Assembly (NCBI GenBank): GCA_963210315.1
Contig: OY723281.1
Span: forward strand, 1,426,001-1,490,000
From: Rhynchopus euleeides
Lineage: Eukaryota; Euglenozoa; Diplonemea; Diplonemida; Diplonemidae
Reading direction: 5' to 3'
Length of the DNA stretch: 64,000 nt
Shown here: one piece after another, positions 29,862 through 41,611 of the stretch
Layout: each line of letters starts with the position of its first letter
Numbering within the stretch: position 1 is the stretch's first letter
The notes under the pieces: model-generated
What the model was told of the DNA's origin: nothing
Databases searched by the model: none
Seen by the model: only the letters and a program-made list of their open reading frames with translations
Program-made: the position numbers and the translations under genes

Positions 29862-32800
29862 CTACTTAACTACGCGGGCCCGCGGCCCGGTAGACTCCCC
29901 TTGTTTGAGAGAGGAGCTGCTCTGGTGGGGTGAGGGAAGTGACACAGGAGGAGGAGGAGGCGCAGGCGCCACACGGTCTGTAGCGCCCGGTGACGCGCTA
30001 CGTGAGGAAGGAGGATTAAGGTAGGCCCGGAAGCCTGTAGGCGCGTGCGGTGACCGCGCACGGGCGGAGGAGGAAGAGGCACCAGAACGGGGCCTTTGGG
30101 GAAGGGCTGCGTCAACGGACACGCCGTCGGGAGGGGAGGTAGTAGGAGAAGGTGGGTCCGGATCAGCGGCGCCCACGTCAGCGTCAGCGTCAGCGGTGGG
30201 GATCACGTGGTCGACCCTAGGCCTTTGGGCAGGCAGTGCCGGGGTGGAACCGGTATGCGCCTCTAAGGCGGTGCGCTTCAGCTGCGCCACGGCGGGGATG
30301 GATGGCCTGACGCCGTCGGGTGAGAGCCTCCTACGAGGCTGCATCAGGTGGCGGTGGGGTGAGCCCGGGGAGCACACGGTATGGGCCAGCCTCTTCAGGA
30401 TAACTGGAGGGGTGGCGGGCTCGGGAGTAGCGGGACACGGGGTCGCTTCAGGGGAGGGCTGAGGCGCAGGCACACGGGGTGGCGTGGTGGAGGGAAGATC
30501 CCCCACGGTAGGCGCAGTCGCCTCTGGGAAGGGCGGGGTTGGCGGCACATGGGGCGGCGGGGTGGGGGCGTCTGCCTCCACAGGCGTCGCAGGGGCGGGA
30601 GGGGCGTGGTGGCCCTTCTTGCAGCAAGCGGTGGGGCGTCTGTCATCCAGCTCAGGCAGAGAGGCGCAGACCCCGCAGGGGGGCAGGTCATGGTCGCGGC
30701 AGCCGTGGTGGCCACGCTTGCAGCACATGTTGGAGGAGCTGCAGGTGCCGCAGCGGAGCAGCCGGTGCGTGCTGCAGAACTGCACGGGCAGTCCGTCATC
30801 CTGGCGGTGGTGGGCCCGGCAGCAGTCTTCCATTCGCAGGGTTCGGTTGTGCCCCGCCGCGTCGCAGTCATGGCACTTGGGCTTGGAGTGGGCCCTGCAG
30901 ACGTTGCGAGCCAGCACCTCCGAACGGGGGGCATAGCGCTCAGCGCCGCACGGCGCCGACCTCGGGCTGACCGTGTCGAGGGGGTCACGGGTGGGGGCTA
31001 CGGGAGTAGGGTCCCACTGTTCGCTTCGCGTGTCCCGGTCGGGCACCTCGGTATACGACGGGGTAAGGTCCAGGCCCCACGACTTGCTCGAGGCCCAGTG
31101 GATCGCGCGGGGAATCTGCTCGATCAGGATACGGGTGGTGAGCCCGTGGCAGGCAAAGCGGGGGCGCGGCTCAAGACCGCCCCAGACTTCCTTCACCCCC
31201 ACCGCGCGGAGGCAGTAGACACGCGAGACAAACGCGCCAGGCAGGGGCGCGCGGAGGTTAACTGCTTCACACTGGGAGACAAGGTATTTCAACATCTGCC
31301 CCATCATGCGTCCACGCATGTTGAGTGGGGCGGGCTGGGTTCCTGCCGGGGCGCCAGTAGCGATCGGGCAGACGTCGAGCCCGGAGAAGACCTCGAAGTC
31401 GATGGCGAGCTCGCAGAAGGAGATGGACCCCTCCCTCGTCCAGGTGAGACGACCGAGCCAGGCCCGCAGGGCACGCATGATGCACTCTCCGTGAGTCCAG
31501 CGGGGTGGGTTGTCCGGCAGTGAGGCCAGGTCGGACTGGTGGGGCGCAGCGGGTCGCGCTAGCGCTGCGTCCCACGCGCAAACAGTGGGGGATACCCCGA
31601 GGCGCTCACGTTCCAGCACATCTCTGCGGGCGACTATCGTGCTCATTAGGTGGTGCAGGTCCTTCGCCCGCACCGTACCGGATAGGGGTTTCGGTATGAT
31701 GCCCCAGTTGGCTAGGCAGGGCGGCCATGAGAGGCGCTCCTCACAGAGACCCGCGTACCGCTCCCGGGCACGGACGTCGTTGTGGGCAGGGCATTCCCAG
31801 AAGAGATGCGTGACGGTTTCGGGGGAGCCCGTATCGCAATTCCGGCAGGGGCGGTCGCTACCCGGCTCCGGCTGTGTTGCTGTGAGGGGTAGGGGCACCT
31901 CACCCGAGTCGTCGAGGACATCGAACTCGGACGGGGCTGAGCTCGACGAGTCGTCGTCATCATCGGTGTCACCGGCAGCGTCGCCGTCCGCGGTTGCTGT
32001 GGCGTGGTCGGCAGCGGTCACAGGAGGTGGAGTAGGAGCGGTCGAGCGCTCGGCCTCCGGCCCGTCAGGCCCGGAGTCCGTCGCAGCCCCAAGCTTATTG
32101 CGTCCCCAGCGGTCTGCCAGGAACACGCCCCCAACAATAATGCAGCGCATCGCAGCGGCGAGCACAGGATCCCCACATGATTGCCAGAAGTCGTTTGTCA
32201 GCACGGTGTCAACGCCGTCCTCCACACCGCCGAAGGAGGGTCTGGAGATAGCAAGCCTTCGCCAGATGTTGTGACGCAGCGCCTCGCGTAGCACATGGTT
32301 CCGTGCCGCCACTTCGAGTGAAAGCAGTGGTTCGGAACCTCCTGGAGCAGATATGAGGGAAACATCGTCGCCGCAGGTGAGGGAGGCCGGCGGCAGTCCT
32401 TTCTTGAGCGCAAGCCCGATAGGCCCGAGGGGGACGTCGATGCGTGTTTTTTGTGCATACATGGCCCGAATGCGGTTGAATCGCGGGATCAATTCTGGTA
32501 GGCGGCGGCAGGAATCTAGAAGTAGGAGCAGCATGCGATACGGCACTATGATTCCTGGGTGAAGGAGGTGTCCCTTCGAGGCAATGGAGAGGGCCGCTGC
32601 GGTGCTGCGGGAGGGATGGCGGTCACCGTATAGGCAGTTTGAGGCTCGGGTCTCTAGGTCGCGGAGGACCCGGTGGTCAATGGGCGCATACCAGCCACCG
32701 AAGATCGCTCGGGGCATGACTGCGCCAGCAATCAGGCCGTGTCGCCGCTCAAAGGTCGCAGGCGAGCTGCCCAGGCGGCGTAAGGGGGCATGCGCTTTAC

Positions 32801-33104
32801 TCGCCCGTCCGTCGTCGCCGCGGTCTATGAACGCTGGTGACACACAGACGCGCACGCCTAGTGCAGGTGAGGCGGTTTTGGTGGGGAAGGTGGCCCCATT
32901 TACAGCGATGGTGCCGACATATCGAGGGCGTGCGCCAGAGGAGGGGTCCACGCGATGCACGCCCATGGCAATGGTCTTTTTTTCGTTTAGGCGCATTCCT
33001 GTTATTGCGCAGAACTCGCCCGTGATGTCCGCGCCACGTTGTGTCAGCGCCTCAGAGACACGCGAGATGATAGTGGCGTCATCCGCGTACGATATGCTGA
33101 GGGC
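29862..33104 (-). CDS. LINE-1: 5'-truncated non-LTR retrotransposon polyprotein (RT C-terminus onward)
   Basis: The minus-strand frame begins abruptly just before the RT catalytic motif YADD (33078-33089), continues through the RT thumb (ITGMRLNEKKTIAMG) and ends at a stop at 29862. About 1080 codons remain. A CCHC-type cluster (CRNCDTGSPETVTHLFWEC) lies mid-protein. A Cys/His-rich C-terminal region (CHDCD, CCRAHH, CGTC, CCKRGHH, CGVC, CCKKGHH) is followed by a long Pro/Ser/Ala-rich tail. The order of zinc clusters matches the LINE at 42 kb, so they belong to one clade, but this one has no RNase H. Endonuclease and the RT N-terminus are missing, the usual result of 5' truncation, so it is a dead copy with a remarkably clean reading frame. 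GA simple sequence abuts both ends. Confidence 0.8.
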   Translation of the reverse strand, partial: ALSISYADDATIISRVSEALTQRGADITGEFCAITGMRLNEKKTIAMGVHRVDPSSGARPRYVGTIAVNGATFPTKTASPALGVRVCVSPAFIDRGDDGRASKAHAPLRRLGSSPATFERRHGLIAGAVMPRAIFGGWYAPIDHRVLRDLETRASNCLYGDRHPSRSTAAALSIASKGHLLHPGIIVPYRMLLLLLDSCRRLPELIPRFNRIRAMYAQKTRIDVPLGPIGLALKKGLPPASLTCGDDVSLISAPGGSEPLLSLEVAARNHVLREALRHNIWRRLAISRPSFGGVEDGVDTVLTNDFWQSCGDPVLAAAMRCIIVGGVFLADRWGRNKLGAATDSGPDGPEAERSTAPTPPPVTAADHATATADGDAAGDTDDDDDSSSSAPSEFDVLDDSGEVPLPLTATQPEPGSDRPCRNCDTGSPETVTHLFWECPAHNDVRARERYAGLCEERLSWPPCLANWGIIPKPLSGTVRAKDLHHLMSTIVARRDVLERERLGVSPTVCAWDAALARPAAPHQSDLASLPDNPPRWTHGECIMRALRAWLGRLTWTREGSISFCELAIDFEVFSGLDVCPIATGAPAGTQPAPLNMRGRMMGQMLKYLVSQCEAVNLRAPLPGAFVSRVYCLRAVGVKEVWGGLEPRPRFACHGLTTRILIEQIPRAIHWASSKSWGLDLTPSYTEVPDRDTRSEQWDPTPVAPTRDPLDTVSPRSAPCGAERYAPRSEVLARNVCRAHSKPKCHDCDAAGHNRTLRMEDCCRAHHRQDDGLPVQFCSTHRLLRCGTCSSSNMCCKRGHHGCRDHDLPPCGVCASLPELDDRRPTACCKKGHHAPPAPATPVEADAPTPPPHVPPTPPFPEATAPTVGDLPSTTPPRVPAPQPSPEATPCPATPEPATPPVILKRLAHTVCSPGSPHRHLMQPRRRLSPDGVRPSIPAVAQLKRTALEAHTGSTPALPAQRPRVDHVIPTADADADVGAADPDPPSPTTSPPDGVSVDAALPQRPRSGASSSSARARSPHAPTGFRAYLNPPSSRSASPGATDRVAPAPPPPPVSLPSPHQSSSSLKQGESTGPRARVVK

Positions 33105-33620
33105 CCCTCTCTCTCTCTCTTGGACGCAATAGCGTAGCGTTGCGAAGAGAGCTTGTTTAGTGCGTCACATATATCGCACACTGCGTATGCAGGAGGTGCC
33201 TGGGGAGCTACAGGCGGAGACCTCGCGCAACAAACACATTACAAAACAAGTTCTCTCTCTCTCTCTCTCTCTCTCCCCCTCTCTCTGCAGACTGCTCCAC
33301 ACCCCCCTCCACTCCCTCCCTCACGAAGCCCCCCTTGTTCCGCAGTCTTCCACCTGATTGGAACTCCCCGCCGCACCCTCATGACTCTGTATCGAGTGAG
33401 TGAATCAGACAGCAAAAAGGTGCTGGGTATATAGACTTTGCTTCCACTGTCGACAATCAATAACAACCCCCCGCCTCCACCTGTATCGAGTGAGTGAATC
33501 AAACGGAAAGGGATCGCTCGACCACACACACCACCACACAGGCCAGGCCAGGGAGTGGCCCGTGAGTTGGGGCGTGGGGGGCGTTGGAGTGAGGTGCCAA
33601 GAAAGGCAGTGTAGTGTGCG
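33105..33620. other. spacer upstream of the DEX1-like gene
   Basis: Contains GA/CT tracts (33104-33120, 33251-33282) and the CTGCAGACTGCTCCACACC core of the WD-array intergenic block (33285). Two copies of CGAGTGAGTGAATCA (about 33393 and 33487) follow. The DEX1-like promoter must lie here or further upstream, but no recognisable element can be pointed to. Confidence 0.5.
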
Positions 33621-34717
33621 ATGCCGCCTTCACGGCAACAGCATGGGTGGGTTGCGGCGCTGGGGTGTGTCGTGCTGATGGCCTCGACAGGGCACGGCTG
33701 GATCGCCTCCCACGATCAGAAGCCGCTGAACGTCGTGGCGCACGAGGCGCAGCAGAAAAAGAACAAATTCAACGTGCGCACCGCGCGGGAAGCCGAGGAG
33801 ATTATGTTCGGAAAGGAGTCATCGAAGTTCGACCACCCCGAGGAGCAGCGCTGCAAATCCATCTCAGACATCATGTGGGTCAGCGAGACGGGCGCAAGCG
33901 TCTACCAGACCCCGCTGATCACCGACCTGTTCAGCGACGGGAAGAAAGAGATCATCGCACCGACCTTCGTGCAGTACGTCGAGGTGCTCGATGGGCTCAC
34001 CGGCGACAGCGTCCAGGGGTGGCCTTACACGCACCAGAGCCTTTCGTCTCACTCCAGCCCGGTTCTGGTGGACCTCAACCGCGACGGAAACAACGAAATT
34101 ATGATTGCGACGACGACAGGCGAGCTGCTCTTCTTCTCCGAAGGGGGTGATTCCCTGGCGAACCGGACGCTGAAGGTGCCTCCTCTGACCGTGAAGAAGG
34201 ACTGGTTTAAGACGGGCGGCAACACGGAGGCGAACGACCATCTCGCGGAGTCAGACATGAATGCAGCGGAGGAGGCCCGGCTGCACGAGCTGAAGGAGCG
34301 CTCCCGCCTGTGGGGGTTCCAGAAGCAGATGGCGGAGCTGGAGAAGAAGCACGGCAGCCTCGACCCTCATGTGTATGAGGAGTACAAGAAGCGGCTGGTC
34401 AACCAGATCAAGGACTACAACGTCAACCCCTGGAAGGCGAAGCGTGGTGACTTCGGGAAGGCGCAGAAGGAGGCGATGAAGCAGGCCACGGCGGAGAAGA
34501 AGGGGAAGGCGGCGCATGTGAATGTGGAGACGACGCCTGTGCCGACGCCCGCCCCGACCCCTGCACCGATCCCGCAGGCGACGCCGGCACCGGTGCAGCA
34601 GCAGCAGCAGGACCAGCAGGGGCAGGGGCAGCAGGCAAATGCCGGCAGGTTTGGTATTCCCAACAATCCCGAAGGGCTGCGGCAGTTCCGTGAAAATGTG
34701 CAGAATGCGCAGCAGGG

Positions 34718-34750
<33 letters not shown>

Positions 34751-35123
34751 CCCTTACAACCAGGGTGGGCAGCAGGGGTACGGGCAGCAGCAGCAGCAGT
34801 ACCCTTACAACAACCAGCAGCAGCAGCAGTACCCGTACAATCAGGGGGTCCAGCAGCAGTACCCCAACCAGGGCCAGCAGTACCCCTATCAGCAGCAGCA
34901 GCAGCAGCAGCAGTACCCTTACAACCAGGGCGGGCAGCAGGGGTACGGGCAGCAGCAGCAGCAGTACCCTTACAACAACCAGCAGCAGCAGCAGTACCCC
35001 AACCAGGGCCAGCAGCAGAACCCCTATCAACAGCAGCAGCAGCAGCAGGTCCAGCAGCAGCAGCAGCAGCAGCAGCAACAGGCCCAGCAACAGGCGCAGA
35101 TCCAACAGCAGCAGCAGCAGCAG

Positions 35124-35177
<54 letters not shown>

Positions 35178-38100
35178 GCCCAGCAACAGGCGCAGGTTCA
35201 ACAGCAGCAGCAACAGCAGCAGCAGCAGCAAGGTGTGAACCCGAACCAGGGCAAGCCCGCCTCCGTCGCAGCGTCGCGCCGCCTTCTGGCACAGAACTAT
35301 GAGCACGATCTCGACGGGTACGGCTATGACTACGGTATGCACACGGTGAGCTCCACCAGGTGGGCGAGGAAGTGCAACGCATCTCACCTCATAGTGTGCG
35401 TTCGCTGCGACCTCCCGCCCCCATGCCTGTTCATTCGCGACATGTGCCGTCAGAGTTCCGTCCCCCATCCCCAAGCGTGCCACACCCACACCACCACACC
35501 CTTGTAGACAACGCGGAACCATCGGTCCGGACGGCCGCCGGCACAGATGGGTGGTACAGCAAAGAGGCTGCCAGTGCGATGTCTTTCCTGTACCATCCGC
35601 TGAACGACAGGTTTAAGCAGGTGTGTTGGGTTGCAGTGGGTGGGGAGGTAGTGTAGACACTTGCTCTTGGTGGGATTCCTACTGTGTGCACACCCAGGCT
35701 GGGATCTGTCCACCTTAAAAAGAGAACACGCACACACACACACACAGCGTGGTCAGTACCCTAGCAAGAGCTACGCAACTCTGGTTTCAAACACACCACA
35801 CACACACACCTGCCTCTCCGACGACATAGGTTCTCGAAGAAGATCCTTTGGACCAGACGCGCTTCGATTACCTCCGATTCAAAGAGAAAAACCCTGACGA
35901 CCTGCTTCTGCCGCCGCACATTCTCGAGACGCCTGTGGTATGATTCTGTGCACACAGGGACCCTTGCACTCGCATCGGCTCGTCACCGGACTGGCTTAAT
36001 TCAGCCTCTACCAATGCTGTATCAGGGCCGTCGTCACCTTGGTCTGTTGCAAAACCAGACTCTCCTGCTGAGCCATTACCTCCGTCGCGGCCACACCCCG
36101 GCGCAGTTGGAGTTGCATTTTGTTCTACCATGACCACCGCGGCCTTGCTCCGCCCTGCTTCTGGTGTCATGCTTTCCTGCAAGCCCAAGCTTTTGTCTTG
36201 CACCACCCCCAGCTGGTCCCGGAGAACGTTTTCCAAGCAATCCCCCCCAGTTGCCTTCCAGTGAAATATTTTGCCCCTCCCCTCACGCCGAGCTGCTGCA
36301 ACGCGGAGCTCATCTTGCCCCCTGGCACAGCCTCTTCGTTTGCTCTCGGGATCCGACACCGCGCCACGCCACACCCACACCCACACCACCCACGCGCACA
36401 GATCTGCGACATCAACCTTGACGGGATTAACGAGGTCGTGATGACGGTGTCATACTACTTCGACAAGTCCAGCGACGAGGCTGACGAGATCAAGGCTGAC
36501 TCCCTCAACCCCGATAACTACATTGCGGGTGGCGTCGTCGTGATGTCTCTTAATGGCACCGTTCTGTGGTCACAGCACCTCGACATGACGACAAACTACG
36601 TATGCGATATTGCAGCTCGGAAGGGGTGGGGTGGGGGTGGGGGTGGGTGGGAGTCTTGCTCGGTCAGAGGATACAAAGGAGATAGGGGGAGGGGGGGGGT
36701 CAGTTCATCCAGTTCTGCTTGTATATCAGTTTGCGTTGCGGAGGGGGCTGGAGCGGGGAACAAAGAGATACAACTCCTGCTGTGGGTTGTGCGGCGTTCC
36801 CCCTCAGCCCCCCCCCCCCTAGGGGGGGTCAAATGGGGGTGACAAACACGATTTTTCAAAAAACCGGCGCAGAGGCCCCAAAGCCCCCGTAAACCCTCCA
36901 AACCCCCCCAGATCGGTCCGGAAACCCATCGAACCCCACTTTTCCACCATTCCGGGCACCTCAGGTGCCCGAATTGGGGTACCTAAATTTTGTGCCACCG
37001 TTTGGTACCGGACAGTGCCACTGTGTGGGAGGTTGGAAAAGAAAATGCCCCAACACACCACATCTGAGGGTTGCAATGCATGTTGCTTGCCAACCACGTC
37101 ATCCGGTGGGTGTCAGGCGCTATGTAGGTGGCATGAGCCAGGTCTTCGATGTGTTCTGGCTTGTATATGTACCTCCCTGCCTGCGGCACAGGCACTGCCT
37201 TTGTCCCCCACACCAGCCACAGAGAGCGTATTGTACTCGGTCCACGGTTGCTGATTCATTGTGATGCGTTGTATCCTCGAGTGAACGTCACACACTAGTG
37301 GCACCACCACCCGCCATCCGAGAGCTGTATTGACTTTGCGCCCTTCCGTTGCATTCACCTCGCCACGCATATTGCACCGTTCAGTACCAGTGCTCTTGGG
37401 CCAGGCAAAGTAGACCGCAGCAACTACCAATTCTGGCACAATGGGTACCACGACAGCGCACTTCGTGTGTTCCCGGAATGTACAGCTCGTGTTGCAACAG
37501 TCGTTGTCAACACATCCCGGTTGTGGAGCACTGCTGCACAGGAATCACACGACCATCTGGACTTGTTCCGTACCTACAGGCAGCCTCCCGGTGCATGGTG
37601 GCAGGGAGGTACATATACAAGCCAGAACTCATCGAAGACCTGGCTAATGCCACCTACATAGCGCCTGACACCCACCGGATGACGTGGTTGGCAAGCAACA
37701 TGCATTGCAACCCTCAGATGTGGTGTGTTGGGGCATTTTCTTTTCCAACCTCCCACACAGTGGCACTGTCCGGTACCAAACGGTGGCACAAAATTTAGGT
37801 ACCCCAATTCGGGCACCTGAGGTGCCCGGAATGGTGGAAAAGTGGGGTTCGATGGGTTTCCGGACCGATCTGGGGGGGTTTGGAGGGTTTACGGGGGCTT
37901 TGGGGCCTCTGCGCCGGTTTTTTGAAAAATCGTGTTTGTCCACGTAAAAGGGTGGCATTTGACCCCCCCTACCCCCCCCCCCCCCCTTCCAACCTTGCGC
38001 ATTGCAAGTGGTAGTAAAAAGAAGAACACGACAGGTCAGATCGCCCGTCCTTCCTCGACCTCACGACTCCCCCCTGCGCACCTACGGTGCTCCAACGAGT

Positions 38101-40746
38101 TTGTGGTGGTGTGGGGTGGGTTTGGTTTGGTTTGCCCTTCGCTCTGCTGGGCCAGTTTGTCCCCCTGCACTGTCCCTCCCATGTGAGGCGGGATCACGTT
38201 TCTAATGGGTTTATGGCTTGGCGCACATACCGCTTCCCGCGCCGCCACAGGTGAAGCACCCTGCCTACATCTACTCCTCGCCAACCGTTGTGGATCTTGA
38301 TGGCACGGACAGCACGCTTGAGATTGTGGTGACGACCTCGCAGGTATGATCTGAGTGTGTATTCCACACACATACACACGATGAACTTTTTACTTTCGTG
38401 GAGGTCGCACCGAGCGAGCTCTGGTGCTGACTCCACTGTGCCATTATTGGGGGCGGCTGTGCCCACACAACAAAAAACACCCCCCCCCCCCCCAATGTTG
38501 TGACAAGCAAAACTTGTAAGTTCTGCAGGAATTTGCACATTCTTAAACCTTGATACCAAGACATAAATGGGGGTGGCTGTGCCCACACACACGTTACAGT
38601 AGGCTTTTTAGTTTAGTGTAGGACGCACCGAGCGAGCTCTAGCGCTGCCTCCACTGTCCACACACGCGGGTGAGAAGGCTGTTCTTCCCGACACCCGCAG
38701 CGCGAGGCGCTCACAGAGCATCCAAGGCATGTTGCATCACACCCTGCCTCACAGGGCTTTATCTACGTCTTCAACCATAACGGCGAGAAGCGGGGCGGGT
38801 TCCCGCTGATGATGGCCGACATCCAGGGGCAGGCAGTGGCAGAGGACCTGGACAACGACGGGACGCTCGAGATCTGCGTTGCTGACATGCGCAGCAACGT
38901 GGCGTGCTTCGACAGGTATACCGTTCCCCCCCCCCCCCCCCCCCCCACCCTTCTCTTGCCTTCTCACATTCGCATGCATTTTGGGGGATCGGAAGAGAAA
39001 AAAAGGACAGGGCTGGTTTTTGGTTGAGCGCCGTTCCGGAAACCCCCCCACCCACCCCACCACAACCTCACACCACCTCAGGATGGGCCAGAGCTTCTGG
39101 GAGACCCGCGTCTCCGGCTACTCCTCTGCAACGCCACGCATCGGGGACATCAACGGGGACGGGCAGCTAGAGCTTGTCGTTGGGACCTCGACGGGGCACA
39201 TCTGGGCGTTGGACGGGCTGACCGGGAAGCCGCTCGAAAACTTCCCGGTGAAGGCACACGGGACGATCCACGCGCCGGTCCTGCTTGTCAACCTGCACAG
39301 CACCACCGACACGGAGCCCGGCCTGCTGAAGCCAAACGGGATGTCTGGGGTGTCCTCCCGAAGGGCAGGGCTCCACATTGTCGTGCCAGCCCACGACGGC
39401 CACCTCTACATCGTTGATGGCAGGACAATGTGCATTGAGCGTGTCGACATCGGGGAACACGTCTACGCCCAGGTCCTCGCAGACGACATCGACGGCAACG
39501 GGAACCTGGACCTGGTGGTCTCCACGATGAACGGCAACATCTACGCCTTGCAGACTTACACAAAGTACCACCCTCTCAAGGCCTGGCCGCAGGCGGTGCA
39601 AGGCCTCAACGGCCTGACAGCAAAGGAGGGGCACGTGGGGGTGTACGCACTCCCAGCGAGCCGTGTGCACCGCGATGTTGTTGGCAGCCACTTCAAGGTC
39701 ATGTTCGAGATTGTCGACACCCGGGGCGAGAGGTATGCACGGCACCTGCCAATCAGCAGCGTGTGTTCCGTGGCTGCGCTTCTGCTGAGCACGCCGTCAG
39801 CCTGGGTTGAGGAAGAAAAGGGTGGGGGTAGCCTCTGCAGCGGGTTCAAATTTTTTCCCCTCCAACTTACGTCGTTTCGACCCACACACCCACCCCTGCA
39901 CAGCCACAAGGTGGGCCACCACGGCTACGGCCGTCGCTACGATGTCGACATTTATATCGGAAAGGAGCTGAAGCTGTTCACAAGGCAGTACTACAAGCCA
40001 GGGGTATGCAATGCCAGCAGCACCCCCTCCCTGAGAAACGTGTGGGGGTGTCACACCCTCCTCGGGGGGTGTCACACACGCACGCACACCGGGGCAGTCG
40101 CTGTGTGAGGTGAAACGGTCTTGATGGTGCTCTTCATTGTTACACACCGCCAACCCTCTGCTGCTTCAATGTTCCATCCGCACAGGTCCATGCTGAGGTG
40201 ATCCGGACGCCCTTCACACGGATGTACGGCACAGTCTACATCGTGATGCGCGAATCCTCCCGTGAGTACATCGACGCCTTCAGCCTGTCCTTCAACATGT
40301 TCTTCTTCAACACGATTAAATGGGTTGTGCTGGTGCCGTTCTTTATCATCGGGTTTGCGATGCTCTACATGAAGCCTGCCAGCGCTGACTCGCTGCTGCC
40401 CACGAGGGGCTCCGCGATGATGTACGACCAGTACGAGCAGTACGAAGACTGGGATGACGAAGACTCTGACGAACACCTTTACGATGAGGCCTTCCAGACC
40501 GGCGGTGCAGGCGCCCAGCACGGTACCGAAACCACTCCGCGCGACTCGGACCTGGGTGATTTGGGTCTCGGGCAAGGCCTGCCGCCTGCATCTGCTTCAT
40601 ACGGGCAGCAGCAGCAGCAGCAGCAGTACACCGAAGACAGCGCCCACCGGGAGCACCCTGACTCTGCAGTGCCGCACATAGAGCCCACCGCTGTGGGCGT
40701 GTCTGGCGTGTCTGGCCAGGCGACGAACAGGCGAGGTTATTACTGA
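33621..40746 (+). CDS. DEX1-like FG-GAP membrane protein, nine exons
   Basis: Exons: 33621-35334, 35508-35620, 35830-35937, 36402-36599, 38251-38343, 38755-38915, 39082-39732, 39904-40003, 40186-40746. All junctions are GT-AG, donors mostly GTATGN, and the joined frame is continuous (1232 residues). N-terminus: signal-peptide-like (WVAALGCVVLMASTGHG). FG-GAP/integrin-alpha-like Asp-rich repeats follow (VDLNRDGNNEI, CDINLDGINEV, EDLDNDGTLEI, GDINGDGQLEL, DDIDGNGNLDL), which in this family bind Ca2+ and build a beta-propeller ectodomain. One membrane helix near the C-terminus (WVVLVPFFIIGFAMLY) precedes an acidic, Tyr- and Gln-containing tail. This matches the plant DEX1 (defective in exine formation 1) architecture, but a Gln-rich block of roughly 200 residues with YPYNQGGQQGYG repeats (about residues 325-540) lengthens it. 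Probably a type I secretory-pathway or surface protein. Confidence 0.88.
34592..35232 (+). repeat. CAG-rich coding repeat in the DEX1-like gene
   Basis: Runs of CAG/CAA glutamine codons with interspersed Tyr-Pro-Tyr-Asn-Gln-Gly units, themselves duplicated (34737-34860 resembles 34903-35000). It lies inside exon 1, between FG-GAP repeats, where related proteins have a charged linker. Likely length-polymorphic. Confidence 0.9.
36820..37971. mobile_element. 1.15-kb foldback element in DEX1-like intron 4
   Basis: Arms 36820-37181 and 37600-37971 are reverse complements with two substitutions seen in the inner 345 bp (GGCATGAGCC versus GGCATTAGCC on the same strand, and GATGTG versus GATGAG) and one small indel near the outer end. 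Outer ends read TA-GGGGGGGTCAAATG and CATTTGACCCCCCC-TA, giving a TA target duplication. The 418-bp centre and the arms contain short protein-like frames (AGRYIYKPE and following, pointing outward in both arms) that I cannot identify; they may be remnants of the element's own gene or captured host sequence. It enlarges the intron but the splice sites on both sides are intact. Confidence 0.8.
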
Positions 40747-41588
40747 GTGTTGGCAGAGGGTGTGGGTGTGGGGGGGTGGGGGGTGGGTGGGGTGGTCGCA
40801 CACGGGTGTCTCTCGGTGCAGCCTCTGAAAATATCTGATGCCGTGGGGTGTGGGGGTGTCGTGGCATGTGGGGATCGCACCCTGAGCGGTTGCTCAGTGC
40901 GGTCTGCGCTCATTTAAAAAACTCGCATGTGTGTGATGTTGTGTCTGTGTGGGAAGCACGGGCAGTGGTGGTCCACCAAAGAGCAGGCGTGTGCCCTCTG
41001 TGTGCCCTGCCCACAACTGCTGCAAATAAAGACAAAGAGACGGCAGGCCCTCCCCACCGGGGGGGTGGGTGGGTGGGGCTGAGGGTGGTACGTCCAAAAA
41101 AATGTCGTTGTAAATGATTCGAATCGTTCAAAAATGACATAACATTAGGCAATGACGCCGTGTGGCCAGGCAGACCCGGGGCAGCTTTCTTCCTCTCTCG
41201 GGCAGTGTGGGAAGCTGATGAGCCGGAGGGCCAGAAGAGCAGGAAGAGCGCTCTCCACTCCCTCCTCTAACCGAGGGGGGTATAGCTGAGAGAGACACGG
41301 CCAAGAATCGAAACGGCGACCCCTTTTTTTTCACCAGGGGGACACTGCGAACAGTGTTCAACCAGGCTAAACATCGTTCAAATCGTTCAAAATCGTTTAA
41401 GAGGGTCTTCGCTACCTCATTCAACAGGAAATGCAGCAAAATGCACTGACGACCACCCCGTATCGAAGACCCCCTAAAGGAGTCATCCAGGGCGTGTGTT
41501 TGTGTGTGTGCTGTAATCGCGGGCCAGATACTCTGGCTGGCTGACGATCAACCTTCATCAACATAACACCCACACACACACAAGACAC
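40747..41588. other. DEX1-like 3' region and spacer before LINE-2
   Basis: G/T-rich just after the stop, then a candidate poly(A) signal at 41025. Further on there is unassigned sequence with GTTCAAAATCG words and a CGAAGACCCCCTAAAGG segment resembling the spacer after the satellite. No gene seen. Confidence 0.5.
41025..41030 (+). terminator. candidate polyadenylation signal of the DEX1-like gene
   Basis: AATAAA in TGCAAATAAAGAC, 279 nt downstream of the stop codon. Whether this organism uses AATAAA is unknown. Confidence 0.4.
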
Positions 41589-41611
41589 ATGCAAGGGGTG
41601 GGCTGGGACCC

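Noticed and set aside
30381..31523. 380-codon plus-strand frame over LINE-1
   Set aside because: Antisense shadow of the GC-rich LINE-1 polyprotein, whose minus-strand frame contains the YADD motif and zinc clusters.
34251..35522. 423-codon Leu-rich minus-strand frame
   Set aside because: It is the antisense of the CAG/Gln repeat of the DEX1-like exon 1; poly-Leu arises from CTG triplets.
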